31,000 nucleotides of DNA from NCBI GenBank assembly GCA_905221605.1, contig CAJNDS010002733.1, positions 139,001-170,000 on the forward strand, read 5' to 3'. Origin of the DNA: Symbiodinium natans (taxonomy: Eukaryota > Sar > Dinophyceae > Suessiales > Symbiodiniaceae). The translations under genes were made by a program, and so were the position numbers. Below, piece by piece: positions 17,201 through 20,928 of this stretch; positions within the stretch are counted from its first letter, which is position 1; each line of letters opens with the position of its first letter. The notes under the pieces were generated by a model, which was not told the DNA's origin, did not search any database, and was given only the letters and a program-made list of their open reading frames with translations.

Positions 17201-19967
17201 CCCAAATGAACCCTTAAAACCCTCTGCACCCCAAAACCCTATACACCCGAAACCCTAAACCCGACACACCCTAAACCGTCAAACCCTCAGACCCCCAGCA
17301 TTTGCAGGGCCCAGGCTGTGCGCGAGCAAGCCAGGAGGAATCTTGCACGCAGGGTTTGGGGTTTCGAGGGTATAGGGTTTAGGAGTTCTGGTTCTAGTGT
17401 TCAAGGTTTAGGATTCAGGGTTTAGGGTTTTAGGGTTTGTTTTGTTTAGGTTCTGGGTCATTCTTCTTTCTTGGGGCCACACGGCCCCCAAAATGGCTCC
17501 GGTTCATAGATCTTATCGAGGTCAAAAGGGAATACCGTAGCATGGGGGTCACAAACCAAGTTTTTCGGATGAGGCCTAGGCGCCCCTTCGCGTAGCAAGG
17601 GCTTGTAGGATCCCCCTATGGGTCGAAGCCTCAATAAGGTTCCTTTCATGTCGGAACTCCCCATGACACGAAATAAGGGCACTTCTCTGAATTAGGATCC
17701 TTTTTGGGTCCTTATTCTAAGGGTGCCGTAGTACATAGCAAAAAGGGACCCTAATTGAGAGAACTGCCCAAATGATACAGTATGGCATATGGCCGTAAAC
17801 CCTTCACCCTAGACCCCAAAGGCTTAAGCCTTAAACCCATATAGCACCCAAGTCTGCTTTGTGCTGAAAAAACACAAACAAATAGAAACAATAGTCCCTA
17901 TATTGCCCTTCTGAGCAAGAATATATTTGTTTTTTGTTTTCTCAAGCAAATAGTAGAAACTCCTTACACCCCTGATCCTTGTTGAAAGGGTCCTAAACCC
18001 CACAGCCTAAAACCCAAAAATCCTAAGCCCATACTCCTAGGGCCCAAATATAGGAGATGCGCTTTCTCACTTTCCAGTTGTTTCCCGTGAGCCCGAAGCC
18101 CTAAACCCTAAACACTTTTCCAGACCCTAAACCCTAAACCCTAAACCCTAAACCCTAAACCCTAAACCCTAAACCCTAAACCCTAAACCCTAAACCCTAC
18201 AACACAGGAATGAGCGCCGCGAGCAGAAGATCCAGGACTTGGCGCCCCGCGACTCCCAACCCGACCGCCCTAGTTTAGGGTTAGGGTTTAGGGTTTAGGG
18301 TTTAGGGTTTAGCGTTTAGGGTTTAGCGTTTAGGGTTTAGGGTTTAGGGTTTAGGGTTTAGGGTTTAGGGTTTAGGGGTCTTCTGGGCAACTTTTGCAGT
18401 AAAGGGTATGGTGTATATAAGGGGCACCCATTTTGGGAAGTACCCAGAACAACATTATGAGAAGTTCTTGCATTACGCCCTGACGTTTTTTTTTTGCAAG
18501 AGCTATAGTCACATCTTCAGGAAGGCTTCTCCAAGAACAAATCCTTCCCATCCAGATACTTTCCCATGTTGCCCTGAACCCTACTAAGCCCCCCAATTTC
18601 TTTCCAAGATTGAACGGTGCATTCTACACCCTAACTCCTAAATCCTAAACCCTAAACCCTAAACCCTAAACCCTAAACCCTAAACCCTAAACCCATTCTA
18701 CACCCTAACTCCTAAACCCTAAACCCTAAACCCTAAACATTAAACATAATCCCCAAACCCTGTCAATGGTGAAACATTTATCGGTCCACCGGTCTCAGGT
18801 GGCGGGCCGCCTAAAAGGCGGTGATCGTTGCCTGTCTTGTTCCGAGGTTTAGGGTTTAGGGTTTAGGGTTTAGGGTTTAGGGTTTAGGGTTTAGGGTTTA
18901 GGGTTTAGGGAGGACGCTTGTTCGAAGAGGGCTTCAGGGTCCGCATTTTCCTGGAACCTTAGTTGCAGTCCTGTTTTTGGGGTACCGAGTTGTATGACTG
19001 CTTTATAGAACAAAGTGCCTAGTTAGGGTTTAGATTTAGGGTTTAGGGTAGCTTCTGTGTTCAGTCGTCCCTAGGCCCTAAACCCGAAGTTAGTTCTTAG
19101 AAAGGCTCGACGGGATTTGTCAGCAACTACAGTGTGCTCGCAGGGCCTGCGCTGGATGTCGGCAGTTGCCTCCGGGCTCCCAGAGACACCCCTCTCAAAA
19201 AAAACGAGGCATGTATATACCTGCGTGGATACGGATGAAGACAGAGAAGTGCGGGCGTTTACGAATGTCTGTATGGATATTGTGTGTAGATAGCTATAGG
19301 TACGCATGCATCTCTCACTAGACATACATATACGTTATACATAGAATGATGAGTCTGTATGCTATTTATGTATATACAAATCATGCTAGAATCTCCCCTT
19401 GGTGAGTCCAAGAGCATTGCAGCGTTGAGGTGTTTTGGAGGCTGCTGCTCGGGTGAGCCCCTACAACCAAAACCCTGAACCCTAAAACGGGTTTAGGGTT
19501 TAGGGTTTAGGGTTTAGGGTTTAGGGTTTAGGGACACCCCTGAAACCCCAAACCCTGAACGCCCTACACCGCCGGGAAGGAGCGTGAAGAAGCTCGCCTT
19601 CGCAAGTTCCGAGAGTCCCAATTCATGGACACCATGCGCCGCTTGGTTTGTTTTTATGGGCAATGGCAGCCTTTCTGTCTGAGTTTTTTTTGGTTCTCAA
19701 CCAAAAAAAAGAGACACGACAGTCTTGGTTTTGGTGTTATGGGCAGTGGTACCCTTTTTGCCTGCATTTTTTTGGGGGTTCAAGGTTCCCTTTTATTCTT
19801 CGTAGCCAACCCAAAAAGGGGTACCCTTATTATAACATGGTTTCTGGGCTACCAAGCTGGCGGCCCCAATCTTGGAAAGTGTCAAGTGGTTGTTCCGAAA
19901 AGCCCGGCAGAACAGGGACACCCTTGACTCGGTTCCACGTGGCTTTCGCAGTGCTGACCCAGGCTGA
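479..19967 (+). CDS. Gene A: coiled-coil protein in at least 23 mini-exons (gene-level entry)
   Basis: GC-rich islands on the + strand between telomeric arrays encode short peptides rich in Glu, Lys, Arg, Gln and Ala with heptad-like spacing, for example AAEEAKKSTMAQLE and EEKEREYLRLEVQQ. Each island begins just after an AG, usually followed by G. Many neighbouring islands join in compatible phase: AA|G at 2968/3539, phase 1 at 9452/10031, phase 0 at 10083/11049, phase 1 at 14722/15358, phase 2 at 17337/18208 and phase 0 at 19645/19857. The chain ends with TGA at 19965-19967. Composition suggests a long alpha-helical structural protein; flagellar or cytoskeletal coiled-coil proteins look alike, but no family can be named. 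Some exons are probably missed and some donors are ambiguous. Confidence is high that this is a split coding gene and low on function. Confidence 0.72.
1250..1336 (+). CDS. Gene A exon 2
   Basis: It encodes KIDGATRAKLLKELDTQD followed by a Pro/Thr/Gln-rich tail. The acceptor is CGCAAG|G. The donor G|GTTTAGGG at 1337 is itself the start of a telomeric TTTAGGG array, leaving phase 1. Joining to 1642 keeps the frame (G|TC gives Val). Confidence 0.6.
1397..1481. mobile_element. Foldback element with nested inverted repeats
   Basis: Outer arms CTTGGGAGTTTCCCC and GGGGAACATCCCAAG are imperfect inverted copies. Inside lie perfect 11-bp inverted copies CAGTCCTTAAT and ATTAAGGACTG. It sits in the intron between exons 2 and 3. 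Its termini CTTGG...CCAAG resemble those of families F1 and F2. Confidence 0.65.
1642..1709 (+). CDS. Gene A exon 3
   Basis: The acceptor CCCCAAAG|TC is the first AG after the CCCTAAA array. The peptide is GTASKLEDDAKLHAALAPSA plus Gly-Asn. A GT donor at 1710 leaves phase 0 and joins cleanly to the exon at 2234. Without splicing the frame meets TAA at 1713-1715. Confidence 0.6.
1716..2233. repeat. Intron between exons 3 and 4 with opposed telomeric arrays
   Basis: A TTTAGGG array lies near the 5' end (1737-1768) and a CCCTAAA array of about 16 units near the 3' end (2092-2207). The approximately 300 bp between them is single copy with an isolated TTTAGGG at 1907. A 98-codon minus-strand ORF crosses it but shows no recognisable protein. 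Confidence 0.7.
2234..2322 (+). CDS. Gene A exon 4
   Basis: After the acceptor CCTCAG the peptide is VKSEGARKRFIAELHAKRNL followed by EQLKARIQ, a strong amphipathic helix. The most consistent donor is AGAGG|GTTTAGGG, again provided by a telomeric array (phase 2), joining to CCAAAAG|C at 2903. If the next exon starts at 2916 instead, the donor would be non-standard. Confidence 0.68.
2323..2902. repeat. Intron 4: TTTAGGG at the 5' end, two CCCTAAA arrays at the 3' side
   Basis: TTTAGGG repeats run from the donor to 2365. CCCTAAA arrays occupy 2626-2706 and 2780-2890. The unique sequence between them (2370-2620) has no recognised gene. The intron ends can pair with each other. Confidence 0.7.
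2903..2968 (+). CDS. Gene A exon 5
   Basis: The frame reads ASQRLQKADEDREARLAK from 2916, with an optional start at 2903 adding SALQ. The GT donor at 2969 leaves two bases (AA), and the next exon supplies G to complete Lys. This is one of the best-supported junctions of gene A. Confidence 0.68.
2969..3538. repeat. Intron 5 with telomeric arrays and a CTTAGGG variant block
   Basis: It contains TTTAGGG at 3019-3062 and 3227-3296, a run of C at about 3137-3152, and a CCCTAAA array at 3358-3536. The middle of the last array (about 3413-3498) is a homogeneous block of CCCTAAG, a single-base variant. The splice acceptor CTGAG|G follows directly. Confidence 0.75.
3539..3623 (+). CDS. Gene A exon 6
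   Basis: The peptide is LEQIKKQQHARAEAIPKPTM followed by PKLSAHIG. It begins in phase 2 after CCTGAG|G. The GT donor at 3624 (GTTAAG) leaves phase 0, matching the exon at 4481. The helix breaks at a Pro-rich segment. Confidence 0.68.
3624..4480. other. Intron 6: telomeric arrays, F6 element and a 250-bp unique segment
   Basis: TTTAGGG lies at 3667-3718, a degenerate TTTAGGG/TTTAGGGC block at 4024-4140, and degenerate CCCTAAA at 4175-4265 and 4434-4476. A non-repetitive segment at 3770-4020 has a 76-codon ORF (3804-4034) of unknown nature. An F6 inverted-repeat element occupies about 4322-4429. Confidence 0.6.
4322..4429. mobile_element. Inverted-repeat element family F6, copy 1
   Basis: The left end CTAGTTGTAGAG and right end GGACAACTAAG are inverted copies. 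The right half (AATCCCCTTATAATCCCAGG onward) matches 23376-23440. Copy 2 forms intron h/i of the methyltransferase gene, with telomeric repeats inserted in its centre. Confidence 0.65.
4481..4558 (+). CDS. Gene A exon 7
   Basis: After CCCCCAG the peptide is AHRAAEEAKKSTMAQLEAGK followed by GSFRIL. A GT donor at 4559 (GTGTTC) leaves phase 0, fitting the exon at 5200. A GC donor at 4532 would also keep phase. Confidence 0.66.
4559..5199. repeat. Intron 7 with opposed telomeric arrays
   Basis: TTTAGGG repeats at 4573-4648 and about 4920-5008; CCCTAAA at 4788-4813 and 5130-5191. A short coding-like stretch (DMIGRMQE, 4652-4675) follows CCAG, but its sequence also matches a dispersed motif (see 7768 and 11931), so it is not called as an exon. 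Confidence 0.6.
5200..5319 (+). CDS. Gene A exon 8
   Basis: The acceptor is CACGCAG|GTT. The peptide begins VLMKQKEAQAIRRLIQEKDA and continues QDRGMGREPLG; the frame stays open to a TAG at 5332-5334. Possible donors are GC at 5286 (phase 2, matching the next exon), GC at 5291 and GT at 5320. This is the longest coiled-coil exon. Confidence 0.7.
5343..5708. repeat. Intron 8 with arrays in the reverse order
   Basis: Degenerate CCCTAAA/CCCCAAA/CCCCGAAA units run 5343-5484 and TTTAGGG units 5636-5708. The two arms are still complementary, but the C-rich strand comes first. The sequence between 5490 and 5630 shows no gene. Confidence 0.7.
5723..5766 (+). CDS. Gene A exon 9
   Basis: After GCGCCCAG the phase-2 frame reads KDAARQRRKMQEWR, basic and helical. 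The donor is uncertain because the exon runs into a G homopolymer; a GA donor at 5757 would leave phase 0 for the exon at 7594. Confidence 0.55.
5865..5988. mobile_element. Inverted-repeat element family F2, copy 1
   Basis: It begins ACTTGGAGGTTCATGGGTAC and ends with the near-perfect inverse, GTACCCCTGAACCTCCAAGT. Subterminal blocks of both arms also pair. Related copies are at 10732-10871 (complete) and 7674-7717 (left part only). It has no coding capacity. Confidence 0.8.
6060..6540. other. AT-richer unique segment with TAGTATGAA-type repeats
   Basis: Within the long intron between exons 9 and 10. Around 6369-6430 the motif GAATAGTATGA recurs in degenerate tandem, and related words occur at 6175-6210. 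No gene is recognised. Base composition differs visibly from the surrounding telomere-derived DNA. Confidence 0.5.
6551..6650. repeat. 12-bp minisatellite GGAGCGGGTTCC
   Basis: About eight degenerate copies of GGAGCGGGTTCC (variants GGAGCGGATTTT and GGAGCGGGTTTC). Because 12 is divisible by 3, every frame stays open on both strands, which explains the overlapping ORFs here. Those ORFs should not be taken as genes. Confidence 0.85.
6811..6997. repeat. Segment flanked by 22-bp direct repeats
   Basis: TGTAATTCCCAAAAGCC followed by CGGAC (6811-6832) or TGGAC (6976-6997) occurs twice, 165 bp apart. Between the copies GGTCCGCGC occurs several times and TTTTGTCG/CGACAAAA form an inverted pair. It may be a small insertion with a long target duplication or a local tandem duplication. 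Confidence 0.6.
7186..7566. repeat. Degenerate telomeric arrays before exon 10
   Basis: CCCTAAA with CCCTGAA and CCCGAAA variants runs 7186-7385. After a 110-bp unique stretch, TTTAGGG and TTGAGGG units run 7495-7566. The two blocks are opposed and could pair. Confidence 0.75.
7594..7657 (+). CDS. Gene A exon 10
   Basis: After CTTGAG the peptide is ERSAAEVRAIEEERAQQRLA, then Arg-Arg and TGA at 7660-7662 if not spliced. It is strongly coiled-coil. The donor is not resolved (GA at 7658 is possible). Confidence 0.6.
7674..7717. mobile_element. Truncated F2 element running into a telomeric array
   Basis: The first 44 bases match the left arm of F2 (CTTGGAGGTTCATGG), then the sequence changes abruptly to TTTAGGG repeats at 7718. 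The right arm is absent. Confidence 0.7.
7718..8753. other. Intron 10: telomeric arrays and F7 element
   Basis: TTTAGGG lies at 7718-7768, 8156-8250 and 8605-8680, with degenerate CCCTAAA at 8345-8445. A unique block at 7790-8060 contains family F7. No coding exon was recognised in 8450-8700, although an undetected mini-exon is possible. Confidence 0.55.
7924..8032. mobile_element. Dispersed element family F7, copy 1
   Basis: It shares an alignable stretch of about 105 bp with 30132-30232: CCCCTAA(G/A)AGGTTCC, then ATACT, CTTAT, GAGGATCTT and CTCCCCAA/TTCCCCAAA blocks in the same order and spacing. The function is unknown. Confidence 0.5.
8754..8784 (+). CDS. Gene A exon 11 (31-bp micro-exon)
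   Basis: Bounded by GATCCAG and a textbook donor GTGAGT at 8785. It reads LARKRDTEAR and ends in phase 0, which fits the next exon at 9395. The acceptor side needs a phase-2 donor upstream that I could not fix. Confidence 0.6.
9129..9246. mobile_element. Inverted-repeat element family F3, copy 1
   Basis: The left arm CTTAGTAGCTGAATGAGTAC pairs with the right end (TGAACTCAGCAACTAAG). The left arm is duplicated in tandem (second copy from 9167). Outer inverted words (CTTAGGG/GGTCCC against GGGGACCCCTAAG) extend the structure. Copy 2 is at 12188-12289. Confidence 0.75.
9395..9452 (+). CDS. Gene A exon 12
   Basis: After GCCGCAG the peptide is VEKRQGLILKKNRLSMQLQ. The donor G|GTTCAGGG at 9453 leaves phase 1 and joins to GG|CAG at 10031 without a frame break. 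Confidence 0.68.
9453..10030. repeat. Intron 12 with F1 remnant and CCCTAAG block
   Basis: An F1 element remnant lies at 9717-9803. CCCTAAA/CCCTAAG units occupy 9803-9950, including about 11 consecutive CCCTAAG copies (9837-9918). TTTAGGG returns at 9989-10020 before the acceptor, so the opposed arrays are in C-then-G order. Confidence 0.65.
10031..10083 (+). CDS. Gene A exon 13
   Basis: After CTTGCCAG the frame reads GQIAEILRDEKLKDREYQ. The most consistent donor is CAG|GCTGCC, a GC donor in phase 0, matching the phase-0 exon at 11049. Confidence 0.68.
10084..11048. other. Intron 13: telomeric arrays and complete F2 element
   Basis: TTTAGGG units lie at 10119-10178 and 10485-10592 (with TTTACGG and TTTAGGGG variants) and CCCTAAA at 10372-10432 and 10977-11033. 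F2 occupies 10732-10871. The rest (10190-10370, 10600-10730, 10875-10975) is unique without a recognised gene. Confidence 0.6.
10732..10871. mobile_element. Inverted-repeat element family F2, copy 2 (complete)
   Basis: A 140-bp element with perfect 15-bp ends CTTGGAGGTTCATGG and CCATGAACCTCCAAG. Subterminal blocks also pair: AACTGTACTT with AAGTACAGTT. The whole element can fold into one long hairpin. The ends read CTTG|G...CCAAG|, like the splice-capable family F1. Confidence 0.85.
11049..11118 (+). CDS. Gene A exon 14
   Basis: After TCTGTGAG the peptide is VRLREEKDLIIADARASQWA followed by SEV. A GT donor at 11119 (phase 1) joins to the exon at 13294 to give Ala. Another GT at 11115 would leave phase 0. 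Confidence 0.68.
11556..11663. mobile_element. Inverted-repeat element family F4, copy 1
   Basis: The ends CTACTGATTGCTTAAGA and TCTTGAGCAAATAGTAG are inverted copies. The core AAGGGTAATATAGGGA occurs in the opposite orientation in the copy at about 17872-17955. Confidence 0.7.
11810..11892. repeat. TTTTAGGG octamer variant array
   Basis: About nine units of TTTTAGGG (variants TTGTAGGG and TTTTAGTG) follow three ordinary TTTAGGG units. One extra T per unit distinguishes this block from the other arrays. Confidence 0.8.
12188..12289. mobile_element. Inverted-repeat element family F3, copy 2
   Basis: CTAGTAGCTGAGTGAGTAC on the left and TTATGAACTCAGCAACTAAG on the right correspond to the ends of the copy at 9129-9246. 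The interior differs, as in a non-autonomous family with conserved termini. Confidence 0.75.
13294..13328 (+). CDS. Gene A exon 15
   Basis: After TTCTGAG the phase-1 frame reads AEEKEREYLRLE; it stays open (VQQPMT) to about 13350. A GT donor at 13329 leaves phase 0 for the next exon at 14656. Donors at 13346 or 13351 would shift phase. Confidence 0.6.
13618..13796. repeat. CCCCAG hexamer array
   Basis: Nearly pure CCCCAG with CCCCCCAG and CCCAG variants over about 180 bp. The period of six keeps frames open on both strands (Pro-Ala and Gly-Ala low-complexity ORFs), which are artefacts. The G-rich complement could form quadruplexes. Confidence 0.9.
14252..14285. repeat. Poly(C) run of 34
   Basis: An uninterrupted run of 34 C followed by eight A. 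It is the longest homopolymer in the window. Other G or C runs of 11-17 are at about 3137, 5765, 5852, 11990, 14370 and 29858. Exact length may be affected by sequencing error. Confidence 0.9.
14656..14722 (+). CDS. Gene A exon 16
   Basis: After GCCTGCAG the peptide is EIREKVNVERERRRALDELK followed by QI. The GT donor at 14723 leaves phase 1 and joins to GA|AAG at 15358 (Arg). The unspliced frame runs to TAA at 14758. Confidence 0.7.
14723..15357. other. Intron 16, mostly unique sequence
   Basis: Few telomeric units occur here (14757-14785, 15013-15060). A phrase TCGGGTGGCAAAAAA at about 15001 recurs near 27100. Open stretches at 14812-14870 and 15106-15333 encode no recognised protein. It may contain relics of another gene. 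Confidence 0.45.
15358..15420 (+). CDS. Gene A exon 17
   Basis: After AAGCGCAG the phase-1 frame reads RKHAEEEKEVTVKRREKMRK. Candidate donors are GA at 15417 (phase 0, fits the exon at 16170) and GC at 15421. Confidence 0.66.
15704..15868. repeat. Long CCCTAAA array
   Basis: About 22 nearly perfect CCCTAAA units, one of the longest arrays here. It ends CCCTACAG followed by GAGCC, so a single A to C change turns the last unit into a potential splice acceptor. Confidence 0.9.
15974..16177. repeat. Telomeric array between 27-bp direct repeats
   Basis: ACCAAAACCCATCCTCCAGG plus AATGCCT (15974-16000) and a copy with one extra A and AATACCT (16150-16177) flank degenerate to perfect CCCTAAA units. 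The duplicated segment includes the CCAG|GAAT acceptor of exon 18. It looks like a target duplication made when the array was inserted. Confidence 0.75.
16170..16211 (+). CDS. Gene A exon 18
   Basis: After CATCCTCCAG the peptide is EYLLQLKVEASNRP. A GC donor at 16212 leaves phase 0 for the exon at 16496; a GT at 16219 is an alternative. Confidence 0.55.
16333..16506. mobile_element. Inverted-repeat element family F5, copy with telomeric insertion
   Basis: Left end CGAGCTCGGCCCTTGG and right end CTAAAGGCCAACCTCG are inverted copies. The left half also matches 28604 and 23014 (TTTTCCCT, TTGGGT and AAGAGG blocks). The centre carries CCCTAAA units (16395-16460). Confidence 0.65.
16496..16525 (+). 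CDS. Gene A exon 19 (tentative)
   Basis: After TTCTAAAG the frame reads ANLVLELKQK. A GC donor at 16526 leaves phase 0 and fits the exon at 17315. The first 11 bases coincide with the F5 right terminus, so either the element donated coding bases or the true acceptor is GGAG at 16512. Confidence 0.4.
16540..17314. other. Intron 19, largely unique
   Basis: Little telomeric repeat. Several GGTCCCTTA-type words (16545-16610) suggest a decayed foldback element. An open stretch around 16730-16810 ending in TGA is not recognised. Nothing else can be supported. Confidence 0.4.
17315..17337 (+). CDS. Gene A exon 20 (micro-exon)
   Basis: After GGCCCAG the frame reads AVREQARR. The GA donor GAATCT at 17338 leaves phase 2, and the acceptor ACACAG|GAAT at 18208 completes Arg-Asn-Glu. 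The open frame continues to a GT at 17354, but that phase does not fit. Confidence 0.55.
17682..17766. mobile_element. Inverted-repeat element
   Basis: CTTCTCTGAATTAGGATCC on the left pairs with GGGACCCTAATTGAGAGAAC on the right. GGATCCTTTTT and AAAAAGGGACC form the inner stem. It is related in sequence to 26378-26433. Confidence 0.65.
17872..17955. mobile_element. Element family F4, copy 2 (inner part inverted)
   Basis: The right end TCTCAAGCAAATAGTAG matches the F4 right end at 11647-11663. The core TCCCTATATTGCCCTT is the reverse complement of the F4 core at 11604-11620. Confidence 0.55.
18208..18241 (+). CDS. Gene A exon 21
   Basis: The phase-2 frame reads NERREQKIQDL. A GC donor at 18242 (TTG|GCGCCC) leaves phase 0 for the exon at 19580. 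The unspliced frame stays open to about 18280. Confidence 0.62.
18242..19579. other. Intron 21: telomeric arrays, 74-bp tandem duplication and unique DNA
   Basis: TTTAGGG lies at 18275-18378, 18846-18910 and 19488-19532; CCCTAAA at 18645-18740. CATTCTACACCCTAACTCCT is duplicated at 18620 and 18694. Hairpin CCGCCTAAAAGGCGG lies near 18808. The unique segment 18915-19480 includes an 84-codon minus-strand ORF without recognised family. Confidence 0.55.
19580..19645 (+). CDS. Gene A exon 22
   Basis: After CGGGAAG the peptide is EREEARLRKFRESQFMDTMR followed by Arg-Leu. The GT donor at 19646 lies inside an F1 terminus (CTTG|GTTT) and leaves phase 0. Confidence 0.75.
19641..19856 (+). mobile_element. 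F1 introner-like element forming intron 22
   Basis: The right end matches the F1 consensus (ACATGGTTTCTGGGCTACCAAG is a close variant of the ends at 28546 and 26884). The left half CTTGGTTT...ATGGGCA.TGG is present twice in tandem (19641 and about 19725). The intron boundaries CTTG|GTTT and CCAAG|CTG fall in the element termini, and removing it joins MDTMRRL to LAAPILESVKW in frame. Confidence 0.72.
19857..19967 (+). CDS. Gene A exon 23 (last exon with stop)
   Basis: After CTACCAAG the frame reads LAAPILESVKWLFRKARQNR followed by DTLDSVPRGFRSADPG and TGA (19965-19967). It contains no ATG, so simple ORF finding overlooks it. The change from charged coil to a mixed, glycine-containing tail fits a C-terminus. 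Confidence 0.72.
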   Translation: MAAPILESVKWLFRKARQNRDTLDSVPRGFRSADPG

Positions 19968-20002
19968 CCCCAACCCTAACCCTCTAAGACCCTTACAGTA
20001 AA

Positions 20003-20101
20003 CTCCTGGAAAGTTGGAACAGGGCTTAGGGATGAAGAGCTGGGATTCCCTTTAGTATACCTTTTGGGGTATGGGGATAAGGATGTTCCAACTTTTTGGA
20101 G
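20003..20101. mobile_element. Inverted-repeat element
   Basis: CTCCTGGAAAGTTGGAACA on the left and TGTTCCAACTTTTTGGAG on the right are inverted copies with two differences. It lies just downstream of the gene A stop codon. Confidence 0.7.
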
Positions 20102-20184
20102 TGTACTGCAACCCTAACCCTAAACCCGTCCCGACACCGTTAAACCTTGCCCACTGCGCCCCGCACCCAGTCGAGGTGCCACGC

Positions 20185-20403
20185 GAACCTTCATGCCGGA
20201 CAGACAAGGGCTGCAGGGATTGGGTTAGGGTTGCCATGTGGGAGTTTACGAAACAAAGGGACCCCTAATAAAGACCCCCAAGTAGTCCGGTTACCTTTGA
20301 ATAATGACCCCAAGAAGGTACCCCTCATTTCGGAAACCCCCATGTTGGAGTCGCGTGAGTACCGGCTTGTCTCGTGAACCTTCATGCCGGACAGACAAGG
20401 GCT
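20185..20403. repeat. 28-bp perfect direct repeats around a foldback element
   Basis: The repeat units are 20185-20212 and 20376-20403. Between them a 110-bp foldback (20235-20344) has arms CATGTGGGAGTTTACGAAA and TTTCGGAAACCCCCATG. The word CATGTTGGAGT also recurs after the second unit. Confidence 0.75.
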
Positions 20404-20555
20404 CCCCAGAGAGTGGTGCCCAGGGGTGTCATGTTGGAGTAGGCTTCCCTACAACCCCGCCTCCCTGAAACCCCTTAAACCCTAAACCCTAGAACGTTTC
20501 CCTAAACCCTAAACCCTAGACGCTAGACCCTAAACCCTAAACCTACACCGTGAAC

Positions 20556-20705
20556 ATGGCTACAGCTCAACTGAGGGATGTGAGGGGCGTCTCAGCAGAT
20601 CTTTTGCGCTCAATAGCTAGAACATCCTCCAACGAGCACGTGACAACAAAGCATCTGATCAACTGCACTCGGTGCCATGGGCAGCCAGCCACGAGGCTGT
20701 GCGCG
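20556..20705 (+). CDS. Possible upstream exon of gene B (tentative)
   Basis: ATG at 20556 opens 50 codons starting MATAQLRDVRGVSADLLRSI, containing a CTRC motif, up to a GT donor at 20706. It ends in phase 0, which does not fit the S4 frame at 20766, so it may be a separate gene or carry another donor. It has non-repetitive, coding-like composition but no recognised family. Confidence 0.3.
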
Positions 20706-20766
20706 GTTAAGGGTTTAGGGTTTAGGGTTTAGGGTTTAGGGTTCGGGTTTAGGGTGGCGCCCAAGT

Positions 20767-20928
20767 ATGCATTACGAGACTACCAATGGAGCATGCGCCG
20801 TGGTCTCCGAAGCATACTGCGGTTGTCGAGTGCAGCGGTTTGTCGCACAGCACTTCCGCGAACTACTTGGCCGCAAAGGGGGGGCCATGCACACAAATGT
20901 ACGTCAAGAAGCTGCCGTCGCGTGCCAA
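20767..20928 (+). CDS. Gene B exon 1: first half of an S4-like RNA-binding domain
   Basis: From ATG at 20767 the frame reads MHYETTNGACAVVSEAYCGC, then RVQRFVAQHFRELLGRKGG and NVRQEAAVACQ. RVQRF...L followed by RQEAA fits the first half of an S4 fold (R-x-x-x-F, then a helix). The donor CAA|GATGG is GA-type in phase 0. The exon may extend 5' if the true start is upstream. Confidence 0.62.

Larger units (their letters stand above)
17338..18207. other. Intron 20: GAAT-flanked, GA donor
   Basis: GAAT occurs at both boundaries (17338-17341 and 18208-18211). It contains degenerate TTTAGGG (17354-17440), a 74-codon minus-strand ORF of unknown nature, a foldback element (17682-17766), an F4 copy (about 17872-17955) and CCCTAAA (18121-18200). 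Confidence 0.55.
19968..20555. other. Intergenic region between genes A and B with two foldback elements and a 28-bp direct repeat
   Basis: Foldbacks lie at 20003-20101 and 20235-20344. GAACCTTCATGCCGGACAGA plus CAAGGGCT occurs at 20185-20212 and 20376-20403. Degenerate CCCTAAA lies at 20475-20545. Short ORFs on both strands are not recognised. Confidence 0.55.
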
